Source: Neobittarella massiliensis (ex Bilen et al. 2018) (GTDB taxonomy: Bacteria > Bacillota > Clostridia > Oscillospirales > Ruminococcaceae). Taken from it: a DNA stretch of 64,000 bases. Made by a program: the position numbers and the translations under genes. The stretch lies in NCBI RefSeq assembly GCF_900289145.1, contig NZ_OKQO01000007.1, positions 62,001-126,000 of the forward strand, read 5' to 3'. This document shows, one piece after another, positions 42,059 through 50,853 of the stretch (position 1 is its first letter; the number at the start of each line of letters is the position of its first letter). Below the pieces are notes generated by a model. The model saw only the letters and a program-made list of their open reading frames with translations, made no database searches and was not told where the DNA came from.

Positions 42059-42928
42059 CTACTCACCTCCCAGCCAGATCGCGGTGTTGCCGCAGGGCAG
42101 GGCCAGCCCGGTGTGCTGCACCGGCAGGCCGATCTCGTCGGCGCTTATCTGTCCGCCGAAGCGCGGCTTTACAGTGACCCCCAAAATATGCGCCATCACC
42201 GAGGGGGACAGCCCGGTGGTGTAGGAATTGATGGCGAAAAACAGCGGCTCTTTAGACAGCACCCCGGCACACAGCGACACTAGATCGTAGATCGAGTCCT
42301 CCAGCTTCCACACCTCGCCGCCGGGGCCGCGCCCATAGGAGGGCGGGTCCATGATGACGGCGTCGTAAAAGCTCTGGCGCCGGATCTCGCGGGCGACAAA
42401 CTTCTCGCAGTCGTCGACGATCCAGCGGATGGGCCGCTCCTGCAGGCCAGATAGGTCCGCGTTCTCCCGCGACCAGGCCACCATTCCTTTGGAGGCGTCT
42501 ACGTGGCAGACGCTGGCGCCGGCAGCGGCGCAGGCCAGCGTGGCTCCGCCGGTATAGGCAAACAAGTTGAGCACCCGGATGGGGCGGCCGGCCCGCTCGA
42601 TGAGCTGGGCGTACAGGTCCCAGTTGACCGCCTGCTCGGGAAATAAGCCGGTGTGTTTAAAGCCGGTGGGAGATATTTTAAAGGTCAGGTCGCGATAGCG
42701 TATCTGCCAGCTGTCAGGGAACTTTTTAAACTTCTCCCAGCTGCCGCCCCCCGACTTTGAGCGGTGATACCTGGCCTCGGCCCGGCCCCAGAGCGAGGCG
42801 TCTTTTTTGGTATTCCAGATGATCTGCGGGTCGGGCCGCACCAGGATACGGTCGCCCCAGCGCTCCAGCTTTTCGCCGGCCGAGGTGTCGAGTATCTGGT
42901 AGTCCTGCCAGTGCTGTGCCAATCTCAT
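42059..42928 (-). CDS. Class I SAM-dependent methyltransferase, RlmI/RlmK-like
   Basis: 289-residue methyltransferase. SAM-binding motif VLNLFAYTGGATLACAAAGA (about residues 118-137), acidic loop HVDASKGMVAWSRENA, and the catalytic-site block DAVIMDPPSYGRGPGGEVW, followed by a C-terminal NSYTTGLSPSVM segment. These fit the RlmI/YccW-like family of rRNA C5-methyltransferases, but the N-terminal PUA domain of RlmI is absent, so the target base is uncertain. Sits directly between glmM and ecfA1, with GAGGTGAG shared with the next gene. Confidence 0.87.
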   Translation of the reverse strand: MRLAQHWQDYQILDTSAGEKLERWGDRILVRPDPQIIWNTKKDASLWGRAEARYHRSKSGGGSWEKFKKFPDSWQIRYRDLTFKISPTGFKHTGLFPEQAVNWDLYAQLIERAGRPIRVLNLFAYTGGATLACAAAGASVCHVDASKGMVAWSRENADLSGLQERPIRWIVDDCEKFVAREIRRQSFYDAVIMDPPSYGRGPGGEVWKLEDSIYDLVSLCAGVLSKEPLFFAINSYTTGLSPSVMAHILGVTVKPRFGGQISADEIGLPVQHTGLALPCGNTAIWLGGE

Positions 42929-42932
42929 GGGT

Positions 42933-44273
42933 CTATAAACGCTCCTCTATCTTGTCGGCGATCTGCTGGGCGATGCCCTCGATCTGTGCCTGATCCCTGC
43001 CCTCGAGCATCACCCGCACCAGCGGTTCGGTGCCCGAAGCGCGCACCAGGATACGGCCGCTGTCGCCCAGTGCCGCCTCGTGGCGGGCGATCTCGGCCAG
43101 CACGGCGCTGTCTTGCAGCACTGTTTTTTTGTCGTTGGGAACTGTGAGATTTTTGAGCACCTGGGGGTATACATTCATGATCGACGCCAACTGCGAGGCT
43201 TTTTTGCCCGAGCTCGCCAGCACCTGGATGAGTTGAGCGCCGGAGAGCTGGCCGTCACCGGTGGTGGCGTGGTCTAAAAAGATGATGTGACCCGACTGCT
43301 CACCGCCGATGTTATAACCCTTGTCGCGCATCTCCTCCAACACGTAGCGGTCGCCCACGGTGGTGACGGCGGTGGCGATACCGCTGTTTTTGGCAAACTC
43401 GAAAAAGCCCATATTGGTCATGACGGTGATGACGGCGGTATCCCGCTTGAGCGCACCGCACTCTTTTAAGTGGGCGGCAAAGATGGCGATCATCTTGTCG
43501 CCGTCGATGAGCTGGCCGTTTTCATCTACCGCCAGGCAGCGGTCGGCGTCGCCGTCGAAAGCCAGGCCCAGGTCACAGCCGTTTTCGATCACAAAGTCGC
43601 ACAGCCCCTGAATGTGGGTGGAGCCGCACTGGTCGTTGATGTTGGTGCCGTCGGGGCTGTCGGCCATAAACAGACAGGTCGCCCCCAGCCGGCCAAACAG
43701 CTGGCGGGCGGTGGCGCTGGCGCTGCCGTTGGCGCAGTCGAAGGCCACCTTTAGGCCCGAGGCGTCGCAGTTCACCGTGTCGAGGATGTGGGCGATGTAA
43801 TCTTCTGCCGCCGTCTCGGCCCGGTGGACCTGTCCCAGCTGGGTGCCGGTCTTGAGGGCGATTTCCTCGGGGTGGTCGATGTGGTGCTCGATCTCCTCCT
43901 CGATGGCGTCGGGAAGTTTAAAACCGTGGCTGTCGAAAATCTTGATGCCGTTAAACTGTACCGGGTTGTGGGAGGCCGAGATCATGATGCCGGCATCGGC
44001 CCCGTAGAGGCTGACCAGATAGGCCACCGCCGGGGTGGGCACCACACCCAGCAGGTGCACGTCGGCCCCCACCGAGCAGAGCCCGGCGCAGAGAGCTCCC
44101 TCCAGCATGTCGCCGGAGATGCGGGTGTCTTTGCCGATGATGATCTTGGCCTTTTTGTGGGTGTGCTCGGTGAGCACAGTGGCGGCGGCGCGGCCAATGG
44201 CCATGGCCAGCTCGCAGCCCAGGTCCTCGTTGGCGACGCCGCGGGCGCCGTCGGTCCCAAAGTATTTACCCAT
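42933..44273 (-). CDS. glmM: Phosphoglucosamine mutase
   Basis: 446-residue alpha-D-phosphohexomutase converting GlcN-6-P to GlcN-1-P for UDP-GlcNAc and cell-wall synthesis. It starts MGKYFGTDGARGVAN; the phosphoserine is Ser101 in MISASHNPV; the Mg site is DGDADRC (FDGDADRCLAV); the sugar loop GGEQSGHII and C-terminal phosphate loop RASGTEPLVRVM are all present. The ATG at 44273 was taken over an upstream start that adds 30 unrelated residues. Confidence 0.97.
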   Translation of the reverse strand: MGKYFGTDGARGVANEDLGCELAMAIGRAAATVLTEHTHKKAKIIIGKDTRISGDMLEGALCAGLCSVGADVHLLGVVPTPAVAYLVSLYGADAGIMISASHNPVQFNGIKIFDSHGFKLPDAIEEEIEHHIDHPEEIALKTGTQLGQVHRAETAAEDYIAHILDTVNCDASGLKVAFDCANGSASATARQLFGRLGATCLFMADSPDGTNINDQCGSTHIQGLCDFVIENGCDLGLAFDGDADRCLAVDENGQLIDGDKMIAIFAAHLKECGALKRDTAVITVMTNMGFFEFAKNSGIATAVTTVGDRYVLEEMRDKGYNIGGEQSGHIIFLDHATTGDGQLSGAQLIQVLASSGKKASQLASIMNVYPQVLKNLTVPNDKKTVLQDSAVLAEIARHEAALGDSGRILVRASGTEPLVRVMLEGRDQAQIEGIAQQIADKIEERL

Positions 44274-44430
44274 TTGTTTCAGATCCTTCCAAAATGCAGA
44301 TTTGTGCGGCGAGGACCGGCAGCGGCCGGTACCTTGCCCGCGGTGTGGCCGAGCGCCGAGCACAGGGCCGGCACATCTGGTACAGTATATGGCACGCCCA
44401 GGCGCTTTAGCGGTGGACGCCGAATTTTAC

Positions 44431-45501
44431 TTAGAGGTCAAACGACTGCTGGCCCGGCGGCGGGGCGGCCATCTCCTGCGGCAGCGGATAGCCCATGTGG
44501 GCATAGGCCTTGGGGGTGGCGCAGCGGCCGCGGGGAGTGCGGTTCAAAAAGCCCAGCTGGATGAGAAACGGCTCGCAGACATCCTCGATGGTGACCGACT
44601 CCTCGCCCATGGCGGCGGCGATGGTCTCGAGCCCCACCGGGCCGCCGCCGTAATTTTGGATGATGACCTCGAGCACCTTTTTGTCGTTTTGATCGAGGCC
44701 CAGCTCGTCGATCTCCAGCCGGTCCAGCGCCTCGCGGGCGATGTCGAGGGTGATGACCCCATCGCCCATTACCTGGGCAAAATCGCGCACCCGCTTGAGC
44801 AGCCGGTTGGCGATACGGGGAGTGCCGCGGGAGCGGCGGGCCAGCTCCAGGGCGCCTTCGGGGTCGCAGGGGATCTCCATGATGCCGGCCGAGCGGCTGA
44901 CGATCTTGGCCAGCTCTTTATCGGTGTACATCTCCAGCCGCGACACCACGCCAAAACGGTCGCGCAGCGGGGCCGACAGCTGCCCGGCCCGGGTGGTGGC
45001 GCCGATGAGCGTAAAGGGGGGCAAGTCGATGCGGATGGAGCGGGCCGAGGGCCCCTTGCCGACGATGATATCCAGCGCGTAGTCCTCCATGGCCGGGTAG
45101 AGCACCTCCTCCACACTGCGGTTGAGGCGGTGGATCTCGTCGATAAAGAGGATATCCTGCGCGGTGAGGTTGGTCAGCAGCGCCGCCAGATCGCCGGGCT
45201 TTTCGATAGCCGGGCCGGAGGTGATGCGGATGTTGACGTGCATCTCGTTGGCGACGATACAGGCCAGCGTAGTCTTTCCCAGACCCGGCGGGCCGTAGAG
45301 CAGCAGGTGATCCAGCGGTTCGCCCCGCTTTTTGGCGGCCTCTATAAAGATGGAGAGGTTCTCCTTGGCTTTGGACTGACCGATATACTCCTCCAGTGTG
45401 CGGGGGCGCAAACCGGTCTCCACCTCGGCGTCCTCGGCGGTGTAGTCGGGGGTGACCATGCGGTTTTCAAAGTCCATATCCATATCAAAGCGCTCGAGCA
45501 T
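44431..45501 (-). CDS. ruvB: Holliday junction DNA helicase RuvB
   Basis: 356-residue AAA+ motor that drives branch migration with RuvA. Motifs: [27 protein letters not shown] (Walker A, about 63), [21 protein letters not shown] (Walker B), [18 protein letters not shown], and the C-terminal winged helix with [14 protein letters not shown] and RTPRGR. Follows ruvA by 4 bp; order ruvC-ruvA-ruvB. Confidence 0.97.
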   Translation of the reverse strand: MLERFDMDMDFENRMVTPDYTAEDAEVETGLRPRTLEEYIGQSKAKENLSIFIEAAKKRGEPLDHLLLYGPPGLGKTTLACIVANEMHVNIRITSGPAIEKPGDLAALLTNLTAQDILFIDEIHRLNRSVEEVLYPAMEDYALDIIVGKGPSARSIRIDLPPFTLIGATTRAGQLSAPLRDRFGVVSRLEMYTDKELAKIVSRSAGIMEIPCDPEGALELARRSRGTPRIANRLLKRVRDFAQVMGDGVITLDIAREALDRLEIDELGLDQNDKKVLEVIIQNYGGGPVGLETIAAAMGEESVTIEDVCEPFLIQLGFLNRTPRGRCATPKAYAHMGYPLPQEMAAPPPGQQSFDL

Positions 45502-45505
45502 CGGT

Positions 45506-46117
45506 CTACCTCCCCGCCAGGGCTTTTAGCGCCCCCTTGATGAGCTCCTCCACGTCGGCTTCCGGGTCGAGCTTAGCCAGCGCCACCGCCGCCTCTGACT
45601 GGGTGTAGCCCAGGGCCAGCAGTGCGTCGATCGCGTCGCCCATAGCCCCGGTGCTGGCAGCAGCCGCCTGCCCCACCGCCGAAAGCTCGGCCCCGCCGGC
45701 TTGGCCCAGATCCAGCTTTTGCACCTTGTCTTTGAGCTCGTTGACGATACGGCCGGCGATCTTGGGGCCGATATGGGGGCAGGTGGTGAGGGTCTTGGTG
45801 TCGCCGCTGGCAATGCACAGCGCAATGCGGTCGGGGGTGTAAGAGGAGAGCATAGAGAGCCCAAACTTGGGCCCCACCCCCGATACCGAGGTGAGCAGCT
45901 TAAAGCACTCCAGCTCCTGCAGCGTAGAGAAGCCGTAGAGGTCCAGGGCGTCTTCTTTTACATCTAAAAAGGTGTAGAGCAGCACCTTTTGCCCGGTAGC
46001 CGGCAGGCCGGCGATGGTATTTAGGGTACACAGGCAGCGAAAGCCCACCCCGCCGCAGTCGATGACGGCGATCTTCTGGTCTTTGTACTGCAAAATGCCG
46101 TTAAGGCTGTATAACAT
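45506..46117 (-). CDS. ruvA: Holliday junction branch migration protein RuvA
   Basis: 203-residue DNA-binding partner of RuvB. OB-fold N-terminus ([26 protein letters not shown]), helix-hairpin-helix region with [17 protein letters not shown] and [19 protein letters not shown], and a C-terminal RuvB-contact domain ([17 protein letters not shown]) after an Ala-rich linker. 30 bp after ruvC. Confidence 0.96.
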   Translation of the reverse strand: MLYSLNGILQYKDQKIAVIDCGGVGFRCLCTLNTIAGLPATGQKVLLYTFLDVKEDALDLYGFSTLQELECFKLLTSVSGVGPKFGLSMLSSYTPDRIALCIASGDTKTLTTCPHIGPKIAGRIVNELKDKVQKLDLGQAGGAELSAVGQAAAASTGAMGDAIDALLALGYTQSEAAVALAKLDPEADVEELIKGALKALAGR

Positions 46118-46147
46118 GATGGCGGCCTCGTTTCTATTTGATAAAGG

Positions 46148-46654
46148 TCATAGGCGCTGGCTGAAATAGCGGTCGGCCAGCAGCGAACCGGCGGTGTGGG
46201 CGTGGCAGATGGCAATAGCCAGCGCGTCGGCGGTGTCGTCCGGCTTGGGGACGGCGCGCAGATTTAAAAGCGAGCGGGTCATCTCTTGCACCTGGCTCTT
46301 GACGGCTTTGCCGTAGCCCACCACCGCCTGTTTTACCTGCATGGGGTTATACTCGTACACCGGTACCCCCGCCTGGGTGGCGGCCAGCAAAATGACGCCC
46401 CTGGCCTGGGCCACAGCGATACCGGTGGTCTTATTATTGGTAAAAAACAGTTTTTCCACCGCCATAGCTTGGGGGTGGTGCAGGTCGAGGAGCTGCTGCA
46501 TATCTGTGTAGATCTGCCCCAGGCGCGAGCAGAACTCGGTGTGGGCGGGAGTGGTGATGGCGCCGTAGTCCAGCGTGGTAAAACGGTTGGCGGTAAAGTC
46601 GATCACGCCGTAGCCCACGATGGCGTAGCCCGGGTCGATACCCAGTATTTTCAC
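46148..46654 (-). CDS. ruvC: Crossover junction endodeoxyribonuclease RuvC
   Basis: 168-residue Holliday-junction resolvase. Catalytic residues: Asp7 in VKILGIDPGYAIVGYG, Glu in MAVEKLFFTNN, and the C-terminal pair in DDTADALAIAICHAH. GTG start at 46654 with AAGGGGGAGG upstream; the longer frame adds a basic stretch not seen in RuvC. First gene of ruvCAB, behind the promoter at 46744-46772. Confidence 0.96.
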   Translation of the reverse strand: MKILGIDPGYAIVGYGVIDFTANRFTTLDYGAITTPAHTEFCSRLGQIYTDMQQLLDLHHPQAMAVEKLFFTNNKTTGIAVAQARGVILLAATQAGVPVYEYNPMQVKQAVVGYGKAVKSQVQEMTRSLLNLRAVPKPDDTADALAIAICHAHTAGSLLADRYFSQRL

Positions 46655-46743
46655 GCGCCGACCTCCCCCTTCTTTGCCGCAGCCACTCTTCCGGCGGCCA
46701 ACTGCCGCCACCGAGTCACATATCTTAAGACGTAAGCGAAGTT

Positions 46744-46772
46744 ATTATACCACAACTGGCCCCTGCAAACAA
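46744..46772 (-). promoter_or_regulatory. Predicted promoter of ruvCAB
   Basis: Minus strand: TTGTTT, 17-bp spacer, TATAAT. No LexA-type box was noticed beside it. Confidence 0.6.
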
Positions 46773-47049
46773 CCGTTTGCCGCAGCCGGTCGCGGTAGTT
46801 GCAGCCGCCGGTATACGTGCCAAACGCGGGTGTCTACCGCTGCTTTATAGCGGTCGTTTACCGGGCCGGGGCAGGTAGGCGGCGTATGTGCGGACCGGTG
46901 CCGGCGCGGCTGGCGGCCGGCGGCAAAGCGCTGCTGCACCCCCGTCCTGTCCACCGCCATCGATATACTGTCTTACCGCGGTGGCGGAGCTCTTATTGTC
47001 GGGCCGGCCGCCGTCGGTCAAAAAAATTGAAAAAAACCGAAAAAAGGAC
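46773..47049 (+). other. Intergenic stretch before tRNA-Val
   Basis: GC-rich sequence with short antisense-type frames only, ending in several A-tracts just upstream of the tRNA-Val promoter. Nothing else recognised. Confidence 0.5.
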
Positions 47050-47078
47050 TTGCATTTTAAATGGGCCTGTACTATAAT
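47050..47078 (+). promoter_or_regulatory. Promoter of tRNA-Val
   Basis: TTGCAT, 17-bp spacer, TATAAT, preceded by A-tracts that resemble an UP element, as expected for a stable RNA gene. Confidence 0.75.
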
Positions 47079-47139
47079 CTTAGTCACAGAGCAAGTGTGG
47101 TTTGTCACAAAAACAGATTTGTTCTTTTTTATTTGATAT

Positions 47140-47215
47140 GGACAATTAACTCAGCTGGTAGAGTGTCTGCTTGACGTGCAGGAAGTCAGGGGTTCAAGTC
47201 CCTTATTGTCCACCA
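47140..47215 (+). tRNA. tRNA-Val (anticodon GAC)
   Basis: Acceptor GGACAAT/ATTGTCC, D-arm AACTCAGCTGGTAGAG, anticodon loop TTGACGT, T-arm GGGGTTCAAGTCCC, encoded CCA at 47213-47215. Single tRNA with its own promoter and terminator. Confidence 0.94.
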
Positions 47216-47265
47216 GGGGTGCTGTTCCTGCAATAGCGGGGGCGGCATTTTTTGTGCCGAAATAA

Positions 47266-47297
47266 CGGAGCGTGGTCGCAGCCATGCTCCGTTTTTT
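47266..47297 (+). terminator. Terminator after tRNA-Val
   Basis: CGGAGCGTGG and CCATGCTCCG pair over a 6-nt loop, followed by TTTTTT. Confidence 0.85.
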
Positions 47298-47485
47298 GTT
47301 TTGCACTACACGGGCGGCACAAACAGGGGATGCCGCGGGCGGATCTCCCCTATTCTTTTACCAGATACCTCATGCCGCCATTCACAGTGACACGCCCGGC
47401 CGCGATCTGCACAAATATTTCTGTGCGGCTGTGCAGCGCGGCGCTGTACACTGCCATAGACGGGTATCCTTACATTTTTTTACTC

Positions 47486-47535
47486 TTGACGGCTGGGCGG
47501 GCACGTGTTACAGTGGAGCAGTAGTAAGTACTACT
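47486..47535 (+). promoter_or_regulatory. Promoter and candidate PadR operator
   Basis: TTGACG (47486-47491) and TACAGT (47509-47514) are 17 bp apart. Six bases later a perfect inverted repeat AGTAGTA-AG-TACTACT (47520-47535) lies over the expected transcription start, a natural autorepression site for the PadR protein that follows. Confidence 0.6.
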
Positions 47536-47573
47536 GCATACTTGTTATACAGAATAGAGAGGGACTGTGCCGA

Positions 47574-47900
47574 TTGGAAAACCTGACCGAAATGCTCAAA
47601 GGTGTACTGGAGGGCTGTGTGCTCGAGATCATCAGCCACGGACAGACTTACGGCTATGCGATCACCCAGGAACTCGTCCAGCTGGGCTTTACCGAAGTCG
47701 TGGCGGGGACGGTGTACACCATTCTGCTACGTCTGGAAAAAAACGCGCTTGTCGAGGTGGTGAAAAAGCCGTCGGCCAAGGGACCGCCACGCAAGTTTTT
47801 TACCCTCAACGATGCCGGACACAGGGAGCTGGAGCGGTTTTGGCAAAAGTGGGCGTTCGTCGCCGCACGGCTCGACCAGCTCAGAAAGAGAGATGTATGA
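47574..47900 (+). CDS. PadR family transcriptional regulator
   Basis: 108-residue PadR winged-helix protein: ENLTEMLKGVLEGCVLEIISH, GQTYGYAITQELVQLGF, the wing region VAGTVYTILLRLEKNALVEVV and GPPRKFFTLNDAGHRELERFW, all typical. The TTG at 47574 gives the family N-terminus and has GAGAGGG upstream; the longer frame was rejected. It overlaps the first DUF1048 gene as ATGA. PadR-DUF1048 sets are common in Firmicutes, with PadR repressing its own operon. Confidence 0.92.
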   Translation: MENLTEMLKGVLEGCVLEIISHGQTYGYAITQELVQLGFTEVVAGTVYTILLRLEKNALVEVVKKPSAKGPPRKFFTLNDAGHRELERFWQKWAFVAARLDQLRKRDV

Positions 47901-48244
47901 ATTTTTGGGATAAGATAACCGGCGCCGATATGACTCGGGAGATGGCGCTGTTTGAGGGGCGTGCCCAGGCATTGCCGGCTGACCTGCGCGCGGCGTGGGA
48001 GGAGATACGCCTGCAGCTGTGGCACCACGCCGACCTGACTGGCCGCAACCTGATGCCACTCTTTAACGGTGCCCTGGGCCTGTTGGAAGAGGCGGCAGCC
48101 GACGGACAGAGCGCCCAGGAGGTGTTGGGCGGCGACATAGAGGGCTTTTGTACGGCACTGGCCGGTGAAGAAGGCGCCCACACCGCCCGCGACAAGTGGC
48201 GGAGGCAACTTAGCCGCAACGTGGCCAAAAAATTGGGCCGATAA
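47897..48244 (+). CDS. DUF1048 family protein, first copy
   Basis: 115-residue helical cytosolic protein. It starts MNFWDKITGADMTREM, and the middle DYxxxWEEI-like part reads LPADLRAAWEEIRLQLW, with QEVLGGDIEGFCTALAGE near the end, the DUF1048 signature 'V.GDDV.aF...l'. Function unknown; the family is encoded with PadR regulators. Translationally coupled to PadR. Confidence 0.85.
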   Translation: MNFWDKITGADMTREMALFEGRAQALPADLRAAWEEIRLQLWHHADLTGRNLMPLFNGALGLLEEAAADGQSAQEVLGGDIEGFCTALAGEEGAHTARDKWRRQLSRNVAKKLGR

Positions 48245-48254
48245 GGAGGGCCGT

Positions 48255-48518
48255 ATGCACCTAAAACAGATCATAGAGGAAAAGAGAGCCTGGCGGGCGC
48301 ACATGGCCCGGGTAAAAGCGCTGCCAGAGGACTACCAGCTGGTGTATCGCGAGATACAAAAATACATTTTCAAAGCGGGCCCGGCCGAACCGAACGCCAG
48401 TATAGACCTGCTGGCAGAGATCGTCCAACTGTTTTGGGAGGGGGCGGCGGCAGGCCGCACGGTTTTGGAAGTGACCGGAGACGACGTGGCAGCTTTTTGC
48501 GACGCGCTGATCGACTAA
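48255..48518 (+). CDS. DUF1048 family protein, second copy
   Basis: 87-residue paralogue of the preceding protein: MHLKQIIEEKRAWRAHMARV, LPEDYQLVYREIQKYIF and TVLEVTGDDVAAFCDALI. GGAGG lies just before the ATG, 10 bp after the first copy. The two related proteins may form a heteromeric helical bundle; this is inference. Confidence 0.87.
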   Translation: MHLKQIIEEKRAWRAHMARVKALPEDYQLVYREIQKYIFKAGPAEPNASIDLLAEIVQLFWEGAAAGRTVLEVTGDDVAAFCDALID

Positions 48519-48551
48519 ATATACTTATAAAGATAAAAAGGAGCTGTGCTT

Positions 48552-48602
48552 TTGCAGTATTACGATATGCTGGATATTGTGCGCTGACCGGGAGGTCAGC
48601 GC
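48552..48602 (+). other. Possible 11-residue leader peptide and hairpin before the RNHCP gene
   Basis: AAGGAG lies 7 nt before a TTG that opens MQYYDMLDIVR and a stop at 48587. The stop overlaps a perfect hairpin, GCGCTGACC/GGTCAGCGC (48581-48602). Upstream of the RNHCP-domain gene and downstream of DUF1048. Could be chance. Confidence 0.3.
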
Positions 48603-48663
48603 CCTGACAGCGGGCAAGGCCTCCCCCAAAGGATTGATATTTCACCTTTAGGAGGCGCATCCC

Positions 48664-49092
48664 ATGAATCGGGAAAATAAAAGAAAATCATTTGACAGAG
48701 GATATTATAAGACACACCGCTGCTGCGAGACGTTTACCTGTAAGGTGTGCGGGCGGCTGGTGGTGCCGGCCGGCGCCGGCAGCGAGCACCGCAACCACTG
48801 CCCCAACTGCCTGAGCAGTTTGCACCTGGACGACCAGCCCGGCGACCGGGCCGCCGACTGCGGCGGTATTATGGAGCCGGTGGCGGTATGGGTGCGCAGG
48901 AGCGGCGAGTGGGCCATCATCCACCGCTGCCGCCGCTGTGGCGCGCTGCACTCGAACCGCATCGCCGCCGACGATAACCCGGCCAAGCTGATGTCTATTG
49001 CCATGCGGCCGGTGGTGCTGCCGCCTTTTCCGCTGGAAAAGGTGGACGAGATGACCGCCCTGATGGGGGGCGACGAGCCGGAAAGCGTCTAA
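48664..49092 (+). CDS. RNHCP domain zinc-ribbon protein
   Basis: 142-residue protein with the RNHCP signature: ETFTCKVCGRLVVP, then SEHRNHCPNCLSSLHLD and a second Cys pair RCRRCGALHSNRIAADDNP. The paired CxxC motifs form zinc ribbons; the family is small, cytosolic and of unknown function. TTTAGGAGGCGCATCCC precedes the ATG. Ends at the terminator 49119-49160. Confidence 0.9.
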   Translation: MNRENKRKSFDRGYYKTHRCCETFTCKVCGRLVVPAGAGSEHRNHCPNCLSSLHLDDQPGDRAADCGGIMEPVAVWVRRSGEWAIIHRCRRCGALHSNRIAADDNPAKLMSIAMRPVVLPPFPLEKVDEMTALMGGDEPESV

Positions 49093-49118
49093 AAGGGCCT
49101 CCTGCCAACGTCTGGCCA

Positions 49119-49160
49119 GCCGCCCAGCAGTGCTAAAGCGCTGCTGGGCGGCTCTTTTTT
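49119..49160 (+). terminator. Terminator after the RNHCP gene
   Basis: GCCGCCCAGCAG and GCTGCTGGGCGGC form a 12-bp stem followed by TCTTTTTT. Confidence 0.88.
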
Positions 49161-49302
49161 GGGGATTTTTGCCCCAATAAGACCTGTATGGAGCGCAATA
49201 CAGCCCGGTACCAGTAGCCGAGGCAGGTATTTCATTTTGCCGCCGTCTGTAGTAAACTGAAAAAAATATGTGGTCGCCACCGCGGCAGAGGGAGGGCAAT
49301 AA

Positions 49303-49860
49303 GTGGAAGGTGTTGGGAGAGGTAAGGTGCGGTTGCTGGCGCACAGCACTGCCTGGGACGAAGAGTTTGCGCAGGTAAAGGCGGAGATCGAGGCGGCTTG
49401 GGGACCGACGGTACTGGATATCCAGCATGTGGGCAGCACGGCGATCAGCAGTATCTGCGCCAAGCCCATACTGGATATAGCCGTAAGACTGGCCGACATA
49501 GAGGCCATGGATATCGCGGCTTTGACGGTGCGCGGATACGAGCATTGCGGCCCCCAGTTTGGCCGCGACAGCTACCACCTGTTCGTTTTGCGGGGCGGCG
49601 ACGGCCGCTCGCTGCGGCACATCCACTGTTACGACCGGCGGGAAGAGGAGTTTTTTCAGCTGGTGGGATTTCGGGACTATCTCAAGGCCCACCCCGACAC
49701 GGCGGTGCAGTACGAGAAACTGAAGCGGGAATTGGCGCAGCGCTGGCCAGACGACCGGGTGCAGTACACGGCGGGCAAAGCGGCGTTTATCCACACCGTG
49801 TACGCGCGGCTGGGACCCAGACAGCCCTGTGGCGACAGCGAGCCGAAAAATAGCTTTTAA
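49303..49860 (+). CDS. GrpB family protein (nucleotidyltransferase-like)
   Basis: 185-residue GrpB/UPF0157 protein. Family blocks: STAWDEEFAQVKAEIEAAWG, IQHVGSTAISSICAKPILDIAV (the 'vGSTSvpgl.aKPiiDi' nucleotidyltransferase-like core with Asp), YHLFVLRGG and RHIHCY, then FRDYLKAHPDTAVQYEKLKR. Biochemical role unproven. GTG start 6 nt after GGAGGG. Followed by a terminator. Confidence 0.9.
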   Translation: MEGVGRGKVRLLAHSTAWDEEFAQVKAEIEAAWGPTVLDIQHVGSTAISSICAKPILDIAVRLADIEAMDIAALTVRGYEHCGPQFGRDSYHLFVLRGGDGRSLRHIHCYDRREEEFFQLVGFRDYLKAHPDTAVQYEKLKRELAQRWPDDRVQYTAGKAAFIHTVYARLGPRQPCGDSEPKNSF

Positions 49861-49867
49861 AGGAGGA

Positions 49868-49903
49868 GCCGCAGCGCGCACAGTGTGCGCCGCGGCCCTT
49901 TTT
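49868..49903 (+). terminator. Terminator of the GrpB gene
   Basis: GCCGC-A-GCGCGCAC pairs with TGTGCGC-C-GCGGC, followed by CCTTTTT. Confidence 0.75.
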
Positions 49904-49941
49904 CTGTACTGTATAGAAACGGTGCTGCCGGGGCGGCCCGC

Positions 49942-50751
49942 TCACCAGGTGAGGGTGAGCTCGTCCACCCGGCCGCAGGGGGCAAACCCCACATTTTGGT
50001 AGGCCCTGTTGGAGGACGGATTGGCCAGATCGGTATACAGGCAGGGGATCTTGCCATCGGCCAAGATATTTTGGGCGATGTGGTACACCAGCGCCGCGGC
50101 AAAGCCCCCGCCCCGATAGGCGGGCATGGTATACACCCCGCCGATAGCCACGAATTGGTCGGTGTCGCGCTTGCGCTCGGCCACGGCAGCGATGAGCCCG
50201 CTGGGGCGGCGGATGATGTAAAAGCGGCCGCTCTGGATGCAGCGGGCGGCGTCCTGTTTGAGGTCGCCGGTGTGGCGCAGCTCGCCGAAACAGTCGATAT
50301 CGAAGTTGCGCAGGTAGTCGGCCAGCTGGGACTCGTCGCCGGGGACCGGCTGGGTGATGGGCAGGTCGCGGTTTTTGGGCGGCACCGGCTGCGGGCAGTG
50401 AAAGCTCTGCATCTGCACTGTGCTGGCCACCGCCCCTTTTTGACCGCCAAAGCGCGCGGAGAGCGCGGCGGCAATTGCTGGCTTGGCCACGAATTGAGCC
50501 CTGTTTTGCCCGTCAAATAAACCGCTGCAACAGTCGATGACGGCCGGGACGGCACTCTGGGGGATGGCGTCGTCGGTCCACACCCAGGCCGGGTAGTGGG
50601 GACTGGACATGCCCACCACCGCCCAGCGGCCATCGCTCGCCAGATACAGCGGCTGCTGGCGGATGACCTCCATCAGGCTAAAAGAAACTTTGTCTTTTTG
50701 GTAGGCGGCGGTGGAGAACAGCGGGTGGTCGACAGGGACAGGTTTCAGCAC
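49942..50751 (-). CDS. GNAT family N-acetyltransferase with N-terminal extension
   Basis: 269-residue protein. The C-terminal half is a GNAT domain: FVAIGGVYTMPAYRGGGFAAALV holds the acetyl-CoA loop (Arg-Gly-Gly-Gly), followed by PCLYTDLANPSSNRAYQNVGF. The first about 130 residues form a second, degenerate GNAT-like or substrate domain. GTG start at 50751, 7 nt after GAGGAGGG. Substrate unknown. Confidence 0.85.
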   Translation of the reverse strand: MLKPVPVDHPLFSTAAYQKDKVSFSLMEVIRQQPLYLASDGRWAVVGMSSPHYPAWVWTDDAIPQSAVPAVIDCCSGLFDGQNRAQFVAKPAIAAALSARFGGQKGAVASTVQMQSFHCPQPVPPKNRDLPITQPVPGDESQLADYLRNFDIDCFGELRHTGDLKQDAARCIQSGRFYIIRRPSGLIAAVAERKRDTDQFVAIGGVYTMPAYRGGGFAAALVYHIAQNILADGKIPCLYTDLANPSSNRAYQNVGFAPCGRVDELTLTW

Positions 50752-50853
50752 AGTGATCCCTCCTCTGGTGTTGAGCCGGCGCGCTGTGCGCTGTGCCGGA
50801 CGTTTGTACCAGTATAGCACGGCGGCGAAAAATGGCAAGAGACGGGGTGCCGT

